Source: an uncultured Spirochaetia bacterium
Lineage (GTDB): Bacteria > Spirochaetota > Spirochaetia > JABEVK01
DNA length: 64,000 nt
NCBI GenBank assembly: GCA_937960645.1
Contig: CALGPJ010000006.1
Coordinates: 62,001-126,000 of the forward strand
Reading direction: 5' to 3'
This document shows, piece by piece, positions 18,889 to 28,036 of this stretch (its first letter is position 1; the number at the start of each line of letters is the position of its first letter). The notes under the pieces are model-generated. The model was not told the origin of the DNA, did not search any database, and saw nothing but the letters and a program-made list of their open reading frames with translations. The position numbers were made by a program, and so were the translations under genes.

Positions 18889-19254
18889 TTAATCGTGGTT
18901 ATCGCTGGCGTGAACGAGCTGGTCGATTTTTTTGTTGATGGCCATGGCATTGCTGATGGATTCGTCGACGAAAAAACCGAGCCTGGGCACGACTCGCAAC
19001 GTAAGTTTTTTGGCAAGAAGGTGAAACAAGAAAAATTGAGCGTGATTCAATGCTTCCACGGATTTTTCGAGTTCGTGGAGTTCCAACCAAGAAGTCACGT
19101 AAATCCTGGCGACACTTCCGTCCTTGTTCAAGCTAACCTGGCTAATGGAGAGGTGGGAACCGACACGAGGATCCTTGACCTCTCCCGAAAGGATCATTTC
19201 GGCGAGTTCCTTTTGAATCAGACTTTCCAATTTATGCTTTCTGACTGGATTCAT
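18889..19254 (-). CDS. rbfA: Ribosome-binding factor A
   Basis: 121 residues from the ATG at 19254 ([22 protein letters not shown]). A single KH-type domain that helps late maturation of the 30S subunit and processing at the 16S 5' end. The characteristic segment SHLSISQVSLNKDGSVARIYVT and the later PRLGFFVDESI match the family. A longer start at 19305 would lie inside infB and adds low-complexity Ser/Lys, so I reject it. It overlaps infB by 23 bases. It is last in the rimP-nusA-infB-rbfA unit. Confidence 0.92.
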   Translation of the reverse strand: MNPVRKHKLESLIQKELAEMILSGEVKDPRVGSHLSISQVSLNKDGSVARIYVTSWLELHELEKSVEALNHAQFFLFHLLAKKLTLRVVPRLGFFVDESISNAMAINKKIDQLVHASDNHD

Positions 19255-21754
19255 GAGTTGCCTCGAGTTTTTTGGCGATTTTGATGACGTCATAGGCCTC
19301 GACAATGTCCCCGGGTTGAATGTCCTGGAAATTGTCGAAGCTCAAGCCACAATCGTACCCCTCTGCGACCTCCTTGACATCATCCTTGAAACGTTTGAGA
19401 CTCGCCAGTTTTCCGCTGTAAATCTGAATACCGTCACGAATGATATGGACGACACTGTTTCGTTTGATTTTTCCCTGGGTCACATGGCAACCCGCAACAA
19501 GGCCCACTTTTGGAACCTTGAACAGCTCTCTGATTTCGACCGTTCCGGTTTGCTCCTCACGGATTTCGGGGGAGAGCATGCCCTCCATAGCAGCACGGAT
19601 ATCATCGACGGCATCGTAGATGATGTTGTACTTACGGATTTCGACCTTTTCCTGGTCGGCGGCTGCCTGGGCGTCGGTACTGGGACGCACATGAAAACCG
19701 ATGATGATAGCTTTGGATGCAGATGCCAGATAGACATCTTCCTTGACGATGGGGCCGGTCGCTCCGTGAATCACGTTGAGCCGGATTTCGCTGGAGCTGA
19801 GCTTGGTGAGTGCTCCCTTGAGGGCTTCCATGGAACCATGGGTATCCGCCTTGATGATCACCTTGAGTTCCATGATGCTGTCTTCTTGGATTTTGTCGTA
19901 GATGTTTGCCAGAGTAATTTTCTTGACATTTTTACCGGATTCCTGCCGCTTCAGTTCCTGTCTTTTTTCGGCGTATTCTCTGGCTTCTTTTTCGGAATTG
20001 GTTACCTGGAAGGGGTCTCCAGAATTGGGGATGCCTTCGAAACCCATGACCTCCACAGGTGTCGAGGGATAGGCCTCGGTGACGCTTTGTCCCCTGTCGT
20101 TGAACATGGCCCTGACCTTTCCGGGGTAGATACCCCCGACAAAGGAGTCCCCGATTTTTAAGCAGCCTTTTTGAACCAACACGGTTGCAACGATACCCCT
20201 ACCCTGATCGATTTTGGTCTCGATGACACGCCCCTCGGCCCTGCGGCTGAAATCAGCCTTCAAGTCGAGAACTTCGGCCTGAAGATGGATCGCATCGATC
20301 AAATCCTCGATACCCATTTTTTTGAGAGCCGAGATTTCGACGTAGAGTGTGTGTCCCCCCCATTCCTCGGGGGTAAGGTCGTAGTCGCTCAACTGTTGTT
20401 TGATGCGCTCCGGGTTGGCATCTGGTAGGTCAATTTTGTTGATCGCGACGATGATGGGGACCTTGGCCTCCTGCGCATGTTTGATGGCTTCGACCGTTTG
20501 AGGCATGACGCCGTCGTTGGCCGCGACCACGAGTACCACGATATCCGTTATTTGTGCGCCTCTCGCGCGCATCATGGAAAACGCTTCATGCCCCGGCGTA
20601 TCGAAAAACGTGATCGGACCTTTGGGATGGTGTACCTGATAAGCGCCGATGTGCTGAGTGATCCCGCCATGCTCTCCTCCGGCAACATCGGTTTGCCGGA
20701 TGGCGTCGAGGAGTTTGGTTTTACCATGATCGACATGCCCCATGACGGTCACCACAGGGGGACGGGTACTCATACGGCTCGGATCATCGTCATCGCTTTT
20801 GATGATGGTTTCATCGTAGAGCGAAATAACCTTGACTTCGGTACCGTATTCTGAGGCCAGGATTGCAGCAGTTTCATGGTCGATGGTTTGATTCATGGTG
20901 ACCATCAAACCCATTTGCATGAGTTTTCCGATGAGCTCACTGACCTTGAGATTCATTTTCTTTGCGAGATCGTTGACAGTGATCGCTTCAAGGATTTCGA
21001 TTTGCTTGGGAATGGGATTGGCTTTCTGTACATTGTGTTTTTTGGTACTTAAAATCCGATCGAATTTTTCGATTTCCCTCTCCCGATCTTTTGAAAACGC
21101 CTTTTCTTTATCGTTCGATTTTTTTTGACGAAACTTTTTAACGCTTTCGGGCTTTTGTGGTGGAAAAGAGCCGGTGGGAGCGAACGGCCTTCCCGTGCCA
21201 CTTTCGAATGGTCGAGACGGGCCGGTTTTTCGTGGAGGGTACCTCGGTGGTCGATTCTCGTTTGTCCTTTGTGGTTCGCTGTTTCTGTTTCTCGGTGGGA
21301 ACGTTTTATTATACGTTCCCTGACCGGAGTGTTTCGGTGGTGGATTACCCCCTGAAGGTCCCTTACGCCCTGACTCGATGTTTTTTTTGATATCCTCGTA
21401 GGTTGGGTATCGTTTTCGCTGATCTTCTTGAGGGGAAGTCGGTTGATTTTTTTCGATATTGTCCGAAGGCGTGATGGGTTTTTCTCTCGGGGACTTTCTC
21501 AAATTTTGGTTCTGTGCATAGATGTTTTTGTATTGGGGTTCCTGGATTTTTGCTGTTTCGGCAGGGCGCTCTGCAGGTGCCTTGGAAACATTGGGCTGGG
21601 CATCTTGTCCCCCTGTTTTGTCAGCCTGTGCATTTGGTGTTGTAACGATCACGACCTTTTTTTTGGGTTGTGCGGCGGTTCCCTTCTTTTTTACAACGAT
21701 GATCTTCTTTTTTGCAGCATCGTTCGGTTTGTCTTGGTTGTTTTCATCTGGCAT
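19232..21754 (-). CDS. infB: Translation initiation factor IF-2
   Basis: 840 residues. A GTPase that places initiator tRNA on the 30S subunit. The first ~240 residues are a low-complexity Lys/Pro/Gln/Arg tract, usual in IF-2 though of no fixed sequence. An IF2_N module follows ([23 protein letters not shown], read in parts). The G domain starts near residue 337: GHVDHGKT (G1), DTPGHEAF (G3), NKIDLP (G4). Then come the beta-barrel domain and the C2 domain that reads formyl-Met ([13 protein letters not shown] region). It is two bases from nusA upstream and overlaps rbfA downstream. Confidence 0.97.
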   Translation of the reverse strand: MPDENNQDKPNDAAKKKIIVVKKKGTAAQPKKKVVIVTTPNAQADKTGGQDAQPNVSKAPAERPAETAKIQEPQYKNIYAQNQNLRKSPREKPITPSDNIEKNQPTSPQEDQRKRYPTYEDIKKNIESGRKGPSGGNPPPKHSGQGTYNKTFPPRNRNSEPQRTNENRPPRYPPRKTGPSRPFESGTGRPFAPTGSFPPQKPESVKKFRQKKSNDKEKAFSKDREREIEKFDRILSTKKHNVQKANPIPKQIEILEAITVNDLAKKMNLKVSELIGKLMQMGLMVTMNQTIDHETAAILASEYGTEVKVISLYDETIIKSDDDDPSRMSTRPPVVTVMGHVDHGKTKLLDAIRQTDVAGGEHGGITQHIGAYQVHHPKGPITFFDTPGHEAFSMMRARGAQITDIVVLVVAANDGVMPQTVEAIKHAQEAKVPIIVAINKIDLPDANPERIKQQLSDYDLTPEEWGGHTLYVEISALKKMGIEDLIDAIHLQAEVLDLKADFSRRAEGRVIETKIDQGRGIVATVLVQKGCLKIGDSFVGGIYPGKVRAMFNDRGQSVTEAYPSTPVEVMGFEGIPNSGDPFQVTNSEKEAREYAEKRQELKRQESGKNVKKITLANIYDKIQEDSIMELKVIIKADTHGSMEALKGALTKLSSSEIRLNVIHGATGPIVKEDVYLASASKAIIIGFHVRPSTDAQAAADQEKVEIRKYNIIYDAVDDIRAAMEGMLSPEIREEQTGTVEIRELFKVPKVGLVAGCHVTQGKIKRNSVVHIIRDGIQIYSGKLASLKRFKDDVKEVAEGYDCGLSFDNFQDIQPGDIVEAYDVIKIAKKLEATHESSQKA

Positions 21755-21756
21755 GA

Positions 21757-23244
21757 CTATTCCTCATCCTCTTCCTCATATTCAAATTTCAACCCGACAC
21801 CGCAATTAGGACAATTACTCATTCCGATTTTGACCGGAAAACCGCATTCGGGACAGGCATACTCTTCCGTTTCCTCGGAATCATCTTGTTCTTCGATCTC
21901 TTCTTCGACTGTGGATTCGGTTTCTTCCTCGTTGTCACGATCCTCATAAATGACTTCGACATTTTCCTCGAGGACTCGCAGGATGGTATCGATGTCCTGG
22001 GGAGAAAGGCCATTGATTTTTTCGAGGTCTTCCCGCTTGAGATTGATAAGATTCTCGATGTAGATGTATCCGTTTTGCTCCAGGATATCCAAAACCCTCT
22101 CGGAAATTCCGTCCAATTGTCTGATTTCCGTGATGAGTTCGCTCTCATCCCCACCTTCGAATAACTCGTTCGCTGCAGCCCGATAATCCTGATAGATATC
22201 CATTTCCGCGAATTGCTGTTCAGTTCTGACATCGATGTTCCAGTCGACCAGGCGGTTCGCCAACTTGACGTTCGTTCCCATTTTTCCGATGGCAAGGCTG
22301 AGGTCGTTTTCGTTGACGATGGCCAGGGCATTTTTCTTGACAGGATCGGTGATGATGACCTGCAAAACCTTCGCGGAGGACAGGGCATGGGCGATGTATG
22401 TTTGCGGGTCCGGATCATAGCGGAGAATGTCGATCCTTTCTCCCTCGAGTTCTTTCATTACATTTTGAATGCGCGACCCTTTGAGCCCGACACAGGCTCC
22501 CACCGGATCGACGTCCTCTTTGGTGGAGCGAACGGCGATTTTGGTGCGAAAGCCCGCCTCACGAACAATCTTGTGAATGATCACGACACCATCATTGATC
22601 TCGGGCACTTCCAGTTCAAATAACTTTTTGACGAATGCGGGATCTCTGCGTGTCAAAATAATCTGAAGGCCGGTTGGCGCTTTTTTTACCTCTTGAACCA
22701 GGCATTTGATTTTGTCCCCTGGCCTATATGTTTCCTTGGGACTCTGATTTTTTTTGGGGAGGATGCCTTCTGCCTTTCCCAAATCGACGTAAATCGTTCC
22801 GTTTCTCTCCCTTCGGATATACCCAATGATGATCTCGTTGACCTTATCTTTGAACTCAGAAAACAACGTGTCTTTGAGAATGTCCCGCAGAATCTGCTTG
22901 GCTTTTTGGCGAGCGTTCATCACATCCATGCGGTCAAATTCGCTGGTATCGATTTTGACTTCGATGAATTGCCCCACTTTCGCTTGCGGATCGATTTTTA
23001 AGGCATCTTTAAGCTCGATTTCGGCAACAGGGTCGTAGAGGTCATCATCGGCAACCACCTCCTTACGCGAATAAACATTGATGGTTCCCGAAAGTACATC
23101 AAATTCCACGAGGGCGTTCTCATCGGTTCCGAAGTGCTTCTTGTAGGCGGCTTTCATTACTTCCTGGATAACCTGCCGAATGAGATCTGCATTGATCCCT
23201 TTTTCGTAGGCAATACCCTGAACTGCCTCTAAAATTTCCGTCAT
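21757..23244 (-). CDS. nusA: Transcription factor NusA with a C-terminal zinc ribbon
   Basis: 495 residues. Modulates pausing, termination and antitermination by RNA polymerase. In order: the N-terminal polymerase-binding domain (to ~130), S1 (about 135-200), two KH domains (DPVGACVGLKGSRIQNVMKEL and LAIGKMGTNVKLANRL), then a helix-hairpin-helix region (~370-430) in the place of the acidic repeats. After an Asp/Glu-rich stretch the protein ends in CPECGFPVKIGMSNCPNCG (Cys 464, 467, 478, 481), a rubredoxin-like zinc ribbon. This tail is not in E. coli or Bacillus NusA. The ATG overlaps the rimP stop (ATGA). Confidence 0.97.
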   Translation of the reverse strand: MTEILEAVQGIAYEKGINADLIRQVIQEVMKAAYKKHFGTDENALVEFDVLSGTINVYSRKEVVADDDLYDPVAEIELKDALKIDPQAKVGQFIEVKIDTSEFDRMDVMNARQKAKQILRDILKDTLFSEFKDKVNEIIIGYIRRERNGTIYVDLGKAEGILPKKNQSPKETYRPGDKIKCLVQEVKKAPTGLQIILTRRDPAFVKKLFELEVPEINDGVVIIHKIVREAGFRTKIAVRSTKEDVDPVGACVGLKGSRIQNVMKELEGERIDILRYDPDPQTYIAHALSSAKVLQVIITDPVKKNALAIVNENDLSLAIGKMGTNVKLANRLVDWNIDVRTEQQFAEMDIYQDYRAAANELFEGGDESELITEIRQLDGISERVLDILEQNGYIYIENLINLKREDLEKINGLSPQDIDTILRVLEENVEVIYEDRDNEEETESTVEEEIEEQDDSEETEEYACPECGFPVKIGMSNCPNCGVGLKFEYEEEDEE

Positions 23245-23657
23245 TCTCGATCTACCTCTCCCAATAAATCCAATTTTGCTTTCAAAATATCCTGCCTTAC
23301 TAGGTTAGGCCCCAGAGTGGTACTCTCCCAGTCGCCGCCATTGCGGTAAATCCTGGCGGGAAGTCCACTAAAAATCTCAAATTCTCTCCAAGTTTTTAGC
23401 TGACGCTCGAGGCCGGGACTCGAAACCTCCAACCAGATTTCACGGCTTTCATAAAATGCTTCCAGGGTACTGGTGATCGCCCGGGTAACCCTGGCACAAT
23501 CGTTCAAATCCACACCACCTTTACGAAAAATCACGACATGAACCTGGACACCCTTCGGCTTGACCGATGAGTTAGCCTCGACCAGGCGATATCCAAGGTT
23601 GCTAACGATCAAATCCAACTGCTCAAACAAAGGCGTGGATTCAAATTCGACGATCAC
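23241..23657 (-). CDS. rimP: Ribosome maturation factor RimP
   Basis: 138 residues. Needed for 30S assembly. The family pattern is visible: GYRLVEANSS, then QVHVVIFRKGGVDLNDCARVTRAI and the motif LEVSSPGLERQL followed by W. It lies directly before nusA (ATGA overlap), the conserved order. TAGGAG seven bases before the ATG is a good ribosome site. An intrinsic-terminator-like hairpin sits right in front of it. Confidence 0.93.
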   Translation of the reverse strand: MIVEFESTPLFEQLDLIVSNLGYRLVEANSSVKPKGVQVHVVIFRKGGVDLNDCARVTRAITSTLEAFYESREIWLEVSSPGLERQLKTWREFEIFSGLPARIYRNGGDWESTTLGPNLVRQDILKAKLDLLGEVDRE

Positions 23658-23665
23658 GAAATCTC

Positions 23666-23695
23666 CTAAATAAAAAAGAGTCCTGAAGACTCTTT
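23666..23695 (-). terminator. Intrinsic terminator between comF and rimP, possibly an attenuator
   Basis: A perfect 8-bp stem (23675-23682 with 23688-23695) and a 5-base loop, followed on the minus strand by TTTTTTATTT. It can end mutS-comF transcription. Because a likely promoter for rimP lies upstream of it (23722-23751), the same hairpin is also in the rimP leader, only nine bases from the start codon. Confidence 0.65.
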
Positions 23696-23721
23696 GAACA
23701 ACGTGAAGCTCTCCTAAAATG

Positions 23722-23751
23722 AGTATGAATAATATTTCGAGGCCATGTCAA
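23722..23751 (-). promoter_or_regulatory. Candidate promoter of the rimP-nusA-infB-rbfA operon
   Basis: Consensus TTGACA (23746-23751, overlapping the comF stop codon), 18-base spacer, CATACT (23722-23727, four of six to consensus). The -35 is strong and the -10 is weak. Confidence 0.4.
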
Positions 23752-24386
23752 GGGGCGAGGGTAATCGCCAGCCCTCTGACCTCCTGAGCCCCTTTTTCAA
23801 GCAACAACCGCGCATAGGAGTTCAGGGTGGCCCCGGTTGTAATGGTGTCGTCCAGCAAAATTATTTTGGTTGGGATTTCCAGGAAAGCTTTGTTTTCCAT
23901 CGAGGTCATGGTTTTTCTTTTGGCCCTCCCGTAAAGTTTTTGTTCCCCGGCCTCGACAGGTTCGAATAATATCCGTCCAGGATTTTTCCCTCCTTTAAGA
24001 TGGTACCAAAGATGTTTTACGGGGTCCCAACCGCGTTTGGATAAATTCTGTTTTTTGGGTGGTATGGGAACCAAGGTATAACCTGGTTCGAGGTAGGATT
24101 GTAACTCTTGAACAAGGAACTGCGTCAGCCCCCAGCCCCTGCGAAATTTATATTGCTGCATCAGAATTTTCGCCAAGCCCGCGTAGTAAAAAGGGGCCTG
24201 GATTTTAGTCAGGACCACATCGAGATCGCGGCACGACCAACACAGCCCTTCCAATCCCCAGAGTGGTCGCGAACAAATCCGACAACCTCCGGCACCGACA
24301 CGCGGCAACAGGGACAAACAATTCTCGCACAGGCTTCCCTTGCAGGGCTTTCCGCAGCAATAACAAAATTTGACATGAACTTTCAT
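23748..24386 (-). CDS. ComF-family phosphoribosyltransferase-like protein
   Basis: 212 residues. The N-terminus has a double zinc ribbon (CYCCGKPCKGSLCENC, then CRICS and CWSC), followed by a type I phosphoribosyltransferase fold with the PRPP-binding motif IILLDDTITTGATLNS and VPIPPKKQNLSKRGW. This is the ComF/GntX plan. In naturally competent bacteria ComF handles incoming single-stranded DNA; elsewhere its role is unclear, and no other competence gene is in the window. It lies 16 bases after mutS and ends at a terminator, so it is co-transcribed with a repair gene. Confidence 0.87.
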   Translation of the reverse strand: MKVHVKFCYCCGKPCKGSLCENCLSLLPRVGAGGCRICSRPLWGLEGLCWSCRDLDVVLTKIQAPFYYAGLAKILMQQYKFRRGWGLTQFLVQELQSYLEPGYTLVPIPPKKQNLSKRGWDPVKHLWYHLKGGKNPGRILFEPVEAGEQKLYGRAKRKTMTSMENKAFLEIPTKIILLDDTITTGATLNSYARLLLEKGAQEVRGLAITLAP

Positions 24387-24402
24387 ACCCTATAATCCAA
24401 AA

Positions 24403-26931
24403 TTATGGGGCTTTTGTACCTCGATATCGGTCCTGCAATCGATACAAGTAATCGAGGGCCTGCCGGGGCGATAGTTTGTCCAGGTTGAGGCTCACAACTT
24501 CCGAACCGATTAACTCGAGTGGAGAAAAGAGCTCCGCTACATAATAGTCGCGTGTCGTGGAAACATGTTGTTGCCGGGAATCCTGACGAAGTAAGTGCTC
24601 GGCCCGCCGTAAAACCACCTCCGGTATTCCCGCGAGTTTAGCGGCATAAATGCCGTAGCTGGATCCTGCGGCTCCCTGTTTCGCCCTTCTTAAAAAGACA
24701 ACCTCGTCTCCTTGCTCCATCACTTCCATGTGCACGTTTTGGAATGCTGGATGGTTCAGTTCCGTCAATTCGTGATAATGGGTGGAAAACAGGGTCCGGG
24801 CACGCACGACGTCCAGGAGATACTCGCTGATGGCGCGGGCCAGGGCTAGACCGTCCTGAGTGCTGGTTCCACGGCCCACTTCATCCATGATGACCAGGCT
24901 TTTTGAAGTTGCGTTTCGGAGGATGAAGGCTGTTTCTTTCATTTCGACCATGAAGGTGGAGTCACCTTTTGCCAAACGATCATACGCACCCACCCTGCAA
25001 AAAATCTTGTCGGCGAGACCGATGATGGCATGGTCTGCCGGGACGAAACTTCCCATGTGAGCGAGCAGAACAATCAGGGCATTTTGACGTAAATAGGTGC
25101 TTTTTCCTGCCATGTTGGGGCCGGTCACCAAATGAAAAAATTGGGTTTTCGAAATGCTCAAATCGTTGGGAACGAAGCTTCCCGGCGGATTGAATCGTTC
25201 GACAACGGGGTGCCGCCCGTTTACGATTTCCAGAACCGGGTTGGTTTCGATCACCGGACAGGTCCATCGATTTCTTCTGGCGACCTCGGCAAGTGCCTGG
25301 TGGTAATCGATCGTTTTGAGCCAATCGGCCACGGTCCGCAGTTCGGCAAGGTGTTGCGCCACATGTGAACGGAGCTCAATAAACAAGAGGCGATCCAATT
25401 CCTCGGCCTTGTCTCGGCTTTGAGCGAGCTGCATTTCGGCTTCCAGTAAGGACTCGGTCGTAAATCGTTCCGCGTTGGAAAGGCTTTGCCGCCGAATGAA
25501 ATTTGCGGGAATGTTAGCGGCCTGTACCCGGGTTAACTCATAAAAATACCCAAGTACCCTGTTGTATTTTAGCTTGAGAGGAAGGCCGGTGCTGGTTGAA
25601 TCTCGATCCCGTAAGTCTTCAAGTACTTTTTCGCCGTTTTTGGACACTTGCCTCCAATGATCGAGCTCGGAATTGTAGCCGTCCCGGATTCTTGGCCCCT
25701 CGTCGATTATCCTCGGGGCATCTGGGTGAATAGCTTTTTTGATGAGCTGCAATAATTCCGAGAGTGTGTGGAGATCGGCATCGAGGGCAAGAGACGCGCG
25801 AACCTCCTCGTGGCACTGCAGGGTCTTTTCCAGGATGCTGCCAAGATTCAGGACGTCATAGGGGCTGGCCCTATCCAATGAAAGCCGGGTAAGAACTCTT
25901 TCCAAATCTCCAATGCCCCTGAGGTGTTCTCGGGCAGCCTTATGTTCGAGGGGGTGATGGTAAAACCAAGAAGTTTTATCCAAACTTGCTTTGACCTGTT
26001 CCGGGTTGGCGGGAGGCGCCTGGATCTCTTGTCGCAGAAGCCGCGCACCACCCGGGGTCAAAGTTTCGTCGATCACCGAATAAAAAGTCATGGAAGAGTC
26101 ACCGTAAGCAGACGTGACAAGTTCGAGGTTTCTCAAAGACGATGAATCGATAAATAGACGATCCGATTCCTTCAGGCGATGGCTTTTCCAAAACGGCAGC
26201 ACGGGGTGACCCAACATTTTCGTCCAGTATCGTCCCAGACATCTCAGCGCAGGAAAAAGGAATTCATCATCCTGAAAATCGATCAAGAGGTTTTCCAGAT
26301 TGTTTTCATCGCGGTCGAGTTCCCTCAGGTACCAGGATCGCGGTAACTCCTCCACCACAGCACTCCCTAAAAGAGGCTGAAGGTCCCCATAGGAATCCAG
26401 GGTGCCCTCGGGTATCAAGATCTCCCTTGGTTGAAAACGTTCAAAGAGCTGCTGTAATCCTGGATAGTCGCCACTATCTCTGACGCTTCCGGTCCAAAGT
26501 TCCCCTGTGGAAACGCCCCAAAACACAACACGCCAATCCTGGTCCTCGGGATAAAGACAAACGATATATGAAGGAGTCCTGGGTTCGAGAAAAGCGTCAT
26601 CGACAAGGGTACCGGGTGTCAGCACCTCCGTGATTTTTCGTTCGAAAAGCCCTTTGTTGGCCAGGGAATTATTGGAAACCTGCTCGCAGATGGCTACTTT
26701 TCGACCGTGCTGTAAAAGGTTTTTGAGATAGTTTTCGGACGAGTGATGAGGCACTCCGCACATCGGCACCCCACCCCTCTGTGTGAGGGTGAGCCCCAGA
26801 AGTTTGCTTACCTCTAGTGCATCCTCTTCGAACATTTCGTAAAAATCGCCCAGTCGAAAAAAAAGGATGGTACCGGGGTACTGGGCTTTGATCTCCCGGT
26901 ATTGGCGCATCATGGGCGTCAGGTCAGACAC
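24403..26931 (-). CDS. mutS: DNA mismatch repair protein MutS
   Basis: About 842 residues. ATPase that finds mismatches. The mismatch-reading motif FFRLGDFYEMF lies near the N-terminus, with connector, lever and clamp regions following. The ATPase domain has GPNMAGKSTYLRQ (Walker A), DEVGRGTSTQDG (Walker B and signature) and STHYHELTEL. I start at the GTG at 26931 (SDLTPMMRQY), which matches family N-termini. An in-frame TTG further up adds 18 poor residues and overlaps the divergent STAS start. No ribosome site is seen, and a TATAGT hexamer ends seven bases before the GTG. It is followed by comF. No mutL is in the window. Confidence 0.96.
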   Translation of the reverse strand: MSDLTPMMRQYREIKAQYPGTILFFRLGDFYEMFEEDALEVSKLLGLTLTQRGGVPMCGVPHHSSENYLKNLLQHGRKVAICEQVSNNSLANKGLFERKITEVLTPGTLVDDAFLEPRTPSYIVCLYPEDQDWRVVFWGVSTGELWTGSVRDSGDYPGLQQLFERFQPREILIPEGTLDSYGDLQPLLGSAVVEELPRSWYLRELDRDENNLENLLIDFQDDEFLFPALRCLGRYWTKMLGHPVLPFWKSHRLKESDRLFIDSSSLRNLELVTSAYGDSSMTFYSVIDETLTPGGARLLRQEIQAPPANPEQVKASLDKTSWFYHHPLEHKAAREHLRGIGDLERVLTRLSLDRASPYDVLNLGSILEKTLQCHEEVRASLALDADLHTLSELLQLIKKAIHPDAPRIIDEGPRIRDGYNSELDHWRQVSKNGEKVLEDLRDRDSTSTGLPLKLKYNRVLGYFYELTRVQAANIPANFIRRQSLSNAERFTTESLLEAEMQLAQSRDKAEELDRLLFIELRSHVAQHLAELRTVADWLKTIDYHQALAEVARRNRWTCPVIETNPVLEIVNGRHPVVERFNPPGSFVPNDLSISKTQFFHLVTGPNMAGKSTYLRQNALIVLLAHMGSFVPADHAIIGLADKIFCRVGAYDRLAKGDSTFMVEMKETAFILRNATSKSLVIMDEVGRGTSTQDGLALARAISEYLLDVVRARTLFSTHYHELTELNHPAFQNVHMEVMEQGDEVVFLRRAKQGAAGSSYGIYAAKLAGIPEVVLRRAEHLLRQDSRQQHVSTTRDYYVAELFSPLELIGSEVVSLNLDKLSPRQALDYLYRLQDRYRGTKAP

Positions 26932-26938
26932 AATCCTC

Positions 26939-26967
26939 ACTATAGAGTATTTACAAAGGCTGGGAAA
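26939..26967 (-). promoter_or_regulatory. Candidate mutS promoter, leaderless spacing
   Basis: TATAGT (26939-26944) with a weak TTTCCC (26962-26967) 17 bases upstream. The GTG start follows after seven bases. Confidence 0.4.
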
Positions 26968-26978
26968 GATAGTAGCTT
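26950..26978 (+). promoter_or_regulatory. Candidate promoter of the STAS gene, leaderless spacing
   Basis: TTTACA (26950-26955), 17-base spacer, TAGCTT (26973-26978). The ATG follows after six bases and there is no ribosome site. It overlaps the divergent mutS promoter. Confidence 0.4.
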
Positions 26979-26984
26979 TGAGCA

Positions 26985-27479
26985 ATGAGGGAAGAAAAAC
27001 TACTCTATGGTTTTGAGAAATCCTCCTTCTATATCAAAGCCATAGGACACATCACCGCGAGTTTTTGCCCCACCGTCAAGGAAAAGGTGCAGGAGATCGT
27101 GAACGACGGTGTGCCCATCGAGGCAGTCTTTATCGATCTCAGCGAGTGCACCTACATGGATTCAACCTTCATGGGCTTAATCTTGACTTTGCATAAATTA
27201 CTCAAAGAAAAAGCCGGTAAATCGGTGGTCATCGGTAACCCAACGGAGGAAAGTCTAAAGTTGCTCGTCAGCCTGGGTATCAACAAGCTTGTGACCATCT
27301 CCGAGGATTCCCCACCCTTACCCGATAAACTCGATGAGGTTTCTCCAGAAGTAGCTCCCTCTGCGGAATTTCTGTTGAACGCTCATCAAAATCTGATGGA
27401 GCTCAATGAAGAAAACCGAGCAAAATTTTCACTTGTGGAAAAGATCCTCAAGGAGGAGATCAAAAAAAAGGAGGGTTAG
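26985..27479 (+). CDS. STAS-domain anti-sigma-factor antagonist-like protein
   Basis: 164 residues. Residues ~10-110 match the STAS fold of SpoIIAA/RsbV: VFIDLSECTYMDSTFMG with Ser60 as the probable phosphorylated residue, then KLLVSLGINKLV. Such proteins free a sigma factor from a kinase-type anti-sigma factor when unphosphorylated. The C-terminal ~50 residues are a charged helix (FLLNAHQNLMELNEENR, KILKEEIKKKEG), an extension beyond the domain. It stands alone between divergent mutS and a convergent operon; no partner kinase, phosphatase or sigma factor is nearby. The partner and pathway are therefore unknown. Confidence 0.87.
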   Translation: MREEKLLYGFEKSSFYIKAIGHITASFCPTVKEKVQEIVNDGVPIEAVFIDLSECTYMDSTFMGLILTLHKLLKEKAGKSVVIGNPTEESLKLLVSLGINKLVTISEDSPPLPDKLDEVSPEVAPSAEFLLNAHQNLMELNEENRAKFSLVEKILKEEIKKKEG

Positions 27480-27493
27480 TCCCTAACCCCCCG
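27462..27493 (-). terminator. Intrinsic terminator of the exbB-tamB-bamA-skp operon
   Basis: A 7-bp stem (27473-27479 with 27483-27489), extended by further G-C pairs, is followed on the minus strand by CC and eight T (27462-27469). The stem contains the stop codon of the convergent STAS gene, so the last STAS codons double as the terminator. Confidence 0.7.
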
Positions 27494-27515
27494 TTGTCTT
27501 CTTGGTAGTACCCGA

Positions 27516-28019
27516 TCATTTTAAGCGTTCGATCACGAAGTTGGTGATATCCGATTCGACATTGTAATAAAGCATATTGGGATCGTCGATGCGAAAAACG
27601 ATTGTAAACCCTCGAGATTCTGCGACAAAACGGATAGCATCCTGAACTTTTGTGAGAAAACTGGGAGATCGGGTCAACGCTTCCCTTTCATTATTCAATT
27701 GAGCTTGTTTTATCCGTGAATATTCCCGAAGGTATTCCCGTTTCTTTTGAAGATCTTCTTCGAGAAGGATGGCGGTGCGCTGATCACCGGAAGAGCGAGC
27801 GTTGATCATTTGCTGTTCGACCTGCCGAATTTCAGCATTTAGTCTGTTGATTTCGTTCTGAATATTGGTTTTGAGTTGTTCCAAACGCCGAACATCTTCG
27901 GACTCCCTAAAATACGCTTGATAAACCTTGTTCATGTCGACCACAGCAACCCGGGTGACGAATTGCGACCAAAGGCTGGCGCTACTAATTAGCGCCAAAA
28001 AAACACTGACGATTCTCAT
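27516..28019 (-). CDS. OmpH/Skp-family periplasmic chaperone
   Basis: 167 residues with a signal peptide (about 1-19). VTRVAVVDMNKVYQAYF follows, the standard strand that starts the Skp body. A long coiled coil then runs from ~40 to ~115, forming the tentacle arms that hold unfolded outer-membrane proteins, and the last part is a short beta segment. Its place 17 bases after bamA matches the conserved bamA-skp order. It is last in the operon, before the terminator. Confidence 0.88.
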   Translation of the reverse strand: MRIVSVFLALISSASLWSQFVTRVAVVDMNKVYQAYFRESEDVRRLEQLKTNIQNEINRLNAEIRQVEQQMINARSSGDQRTAILLEEDLQKKREYLREYSRIKQAQLNNEREALTRSPSFLTKVQDAIRFVAESRGFTIVFRIDDPNMLYYNVESDITNFVIERLK

Positions 28020-28036
28020 GCGACCTCCGAATGTTA

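Noticed and set aside
19253..20161. Open frame of 302 codons antisense to infB
   Set aside because: Lies entirely within infB, has no recognisable domain, and infB is certain on the other strand.
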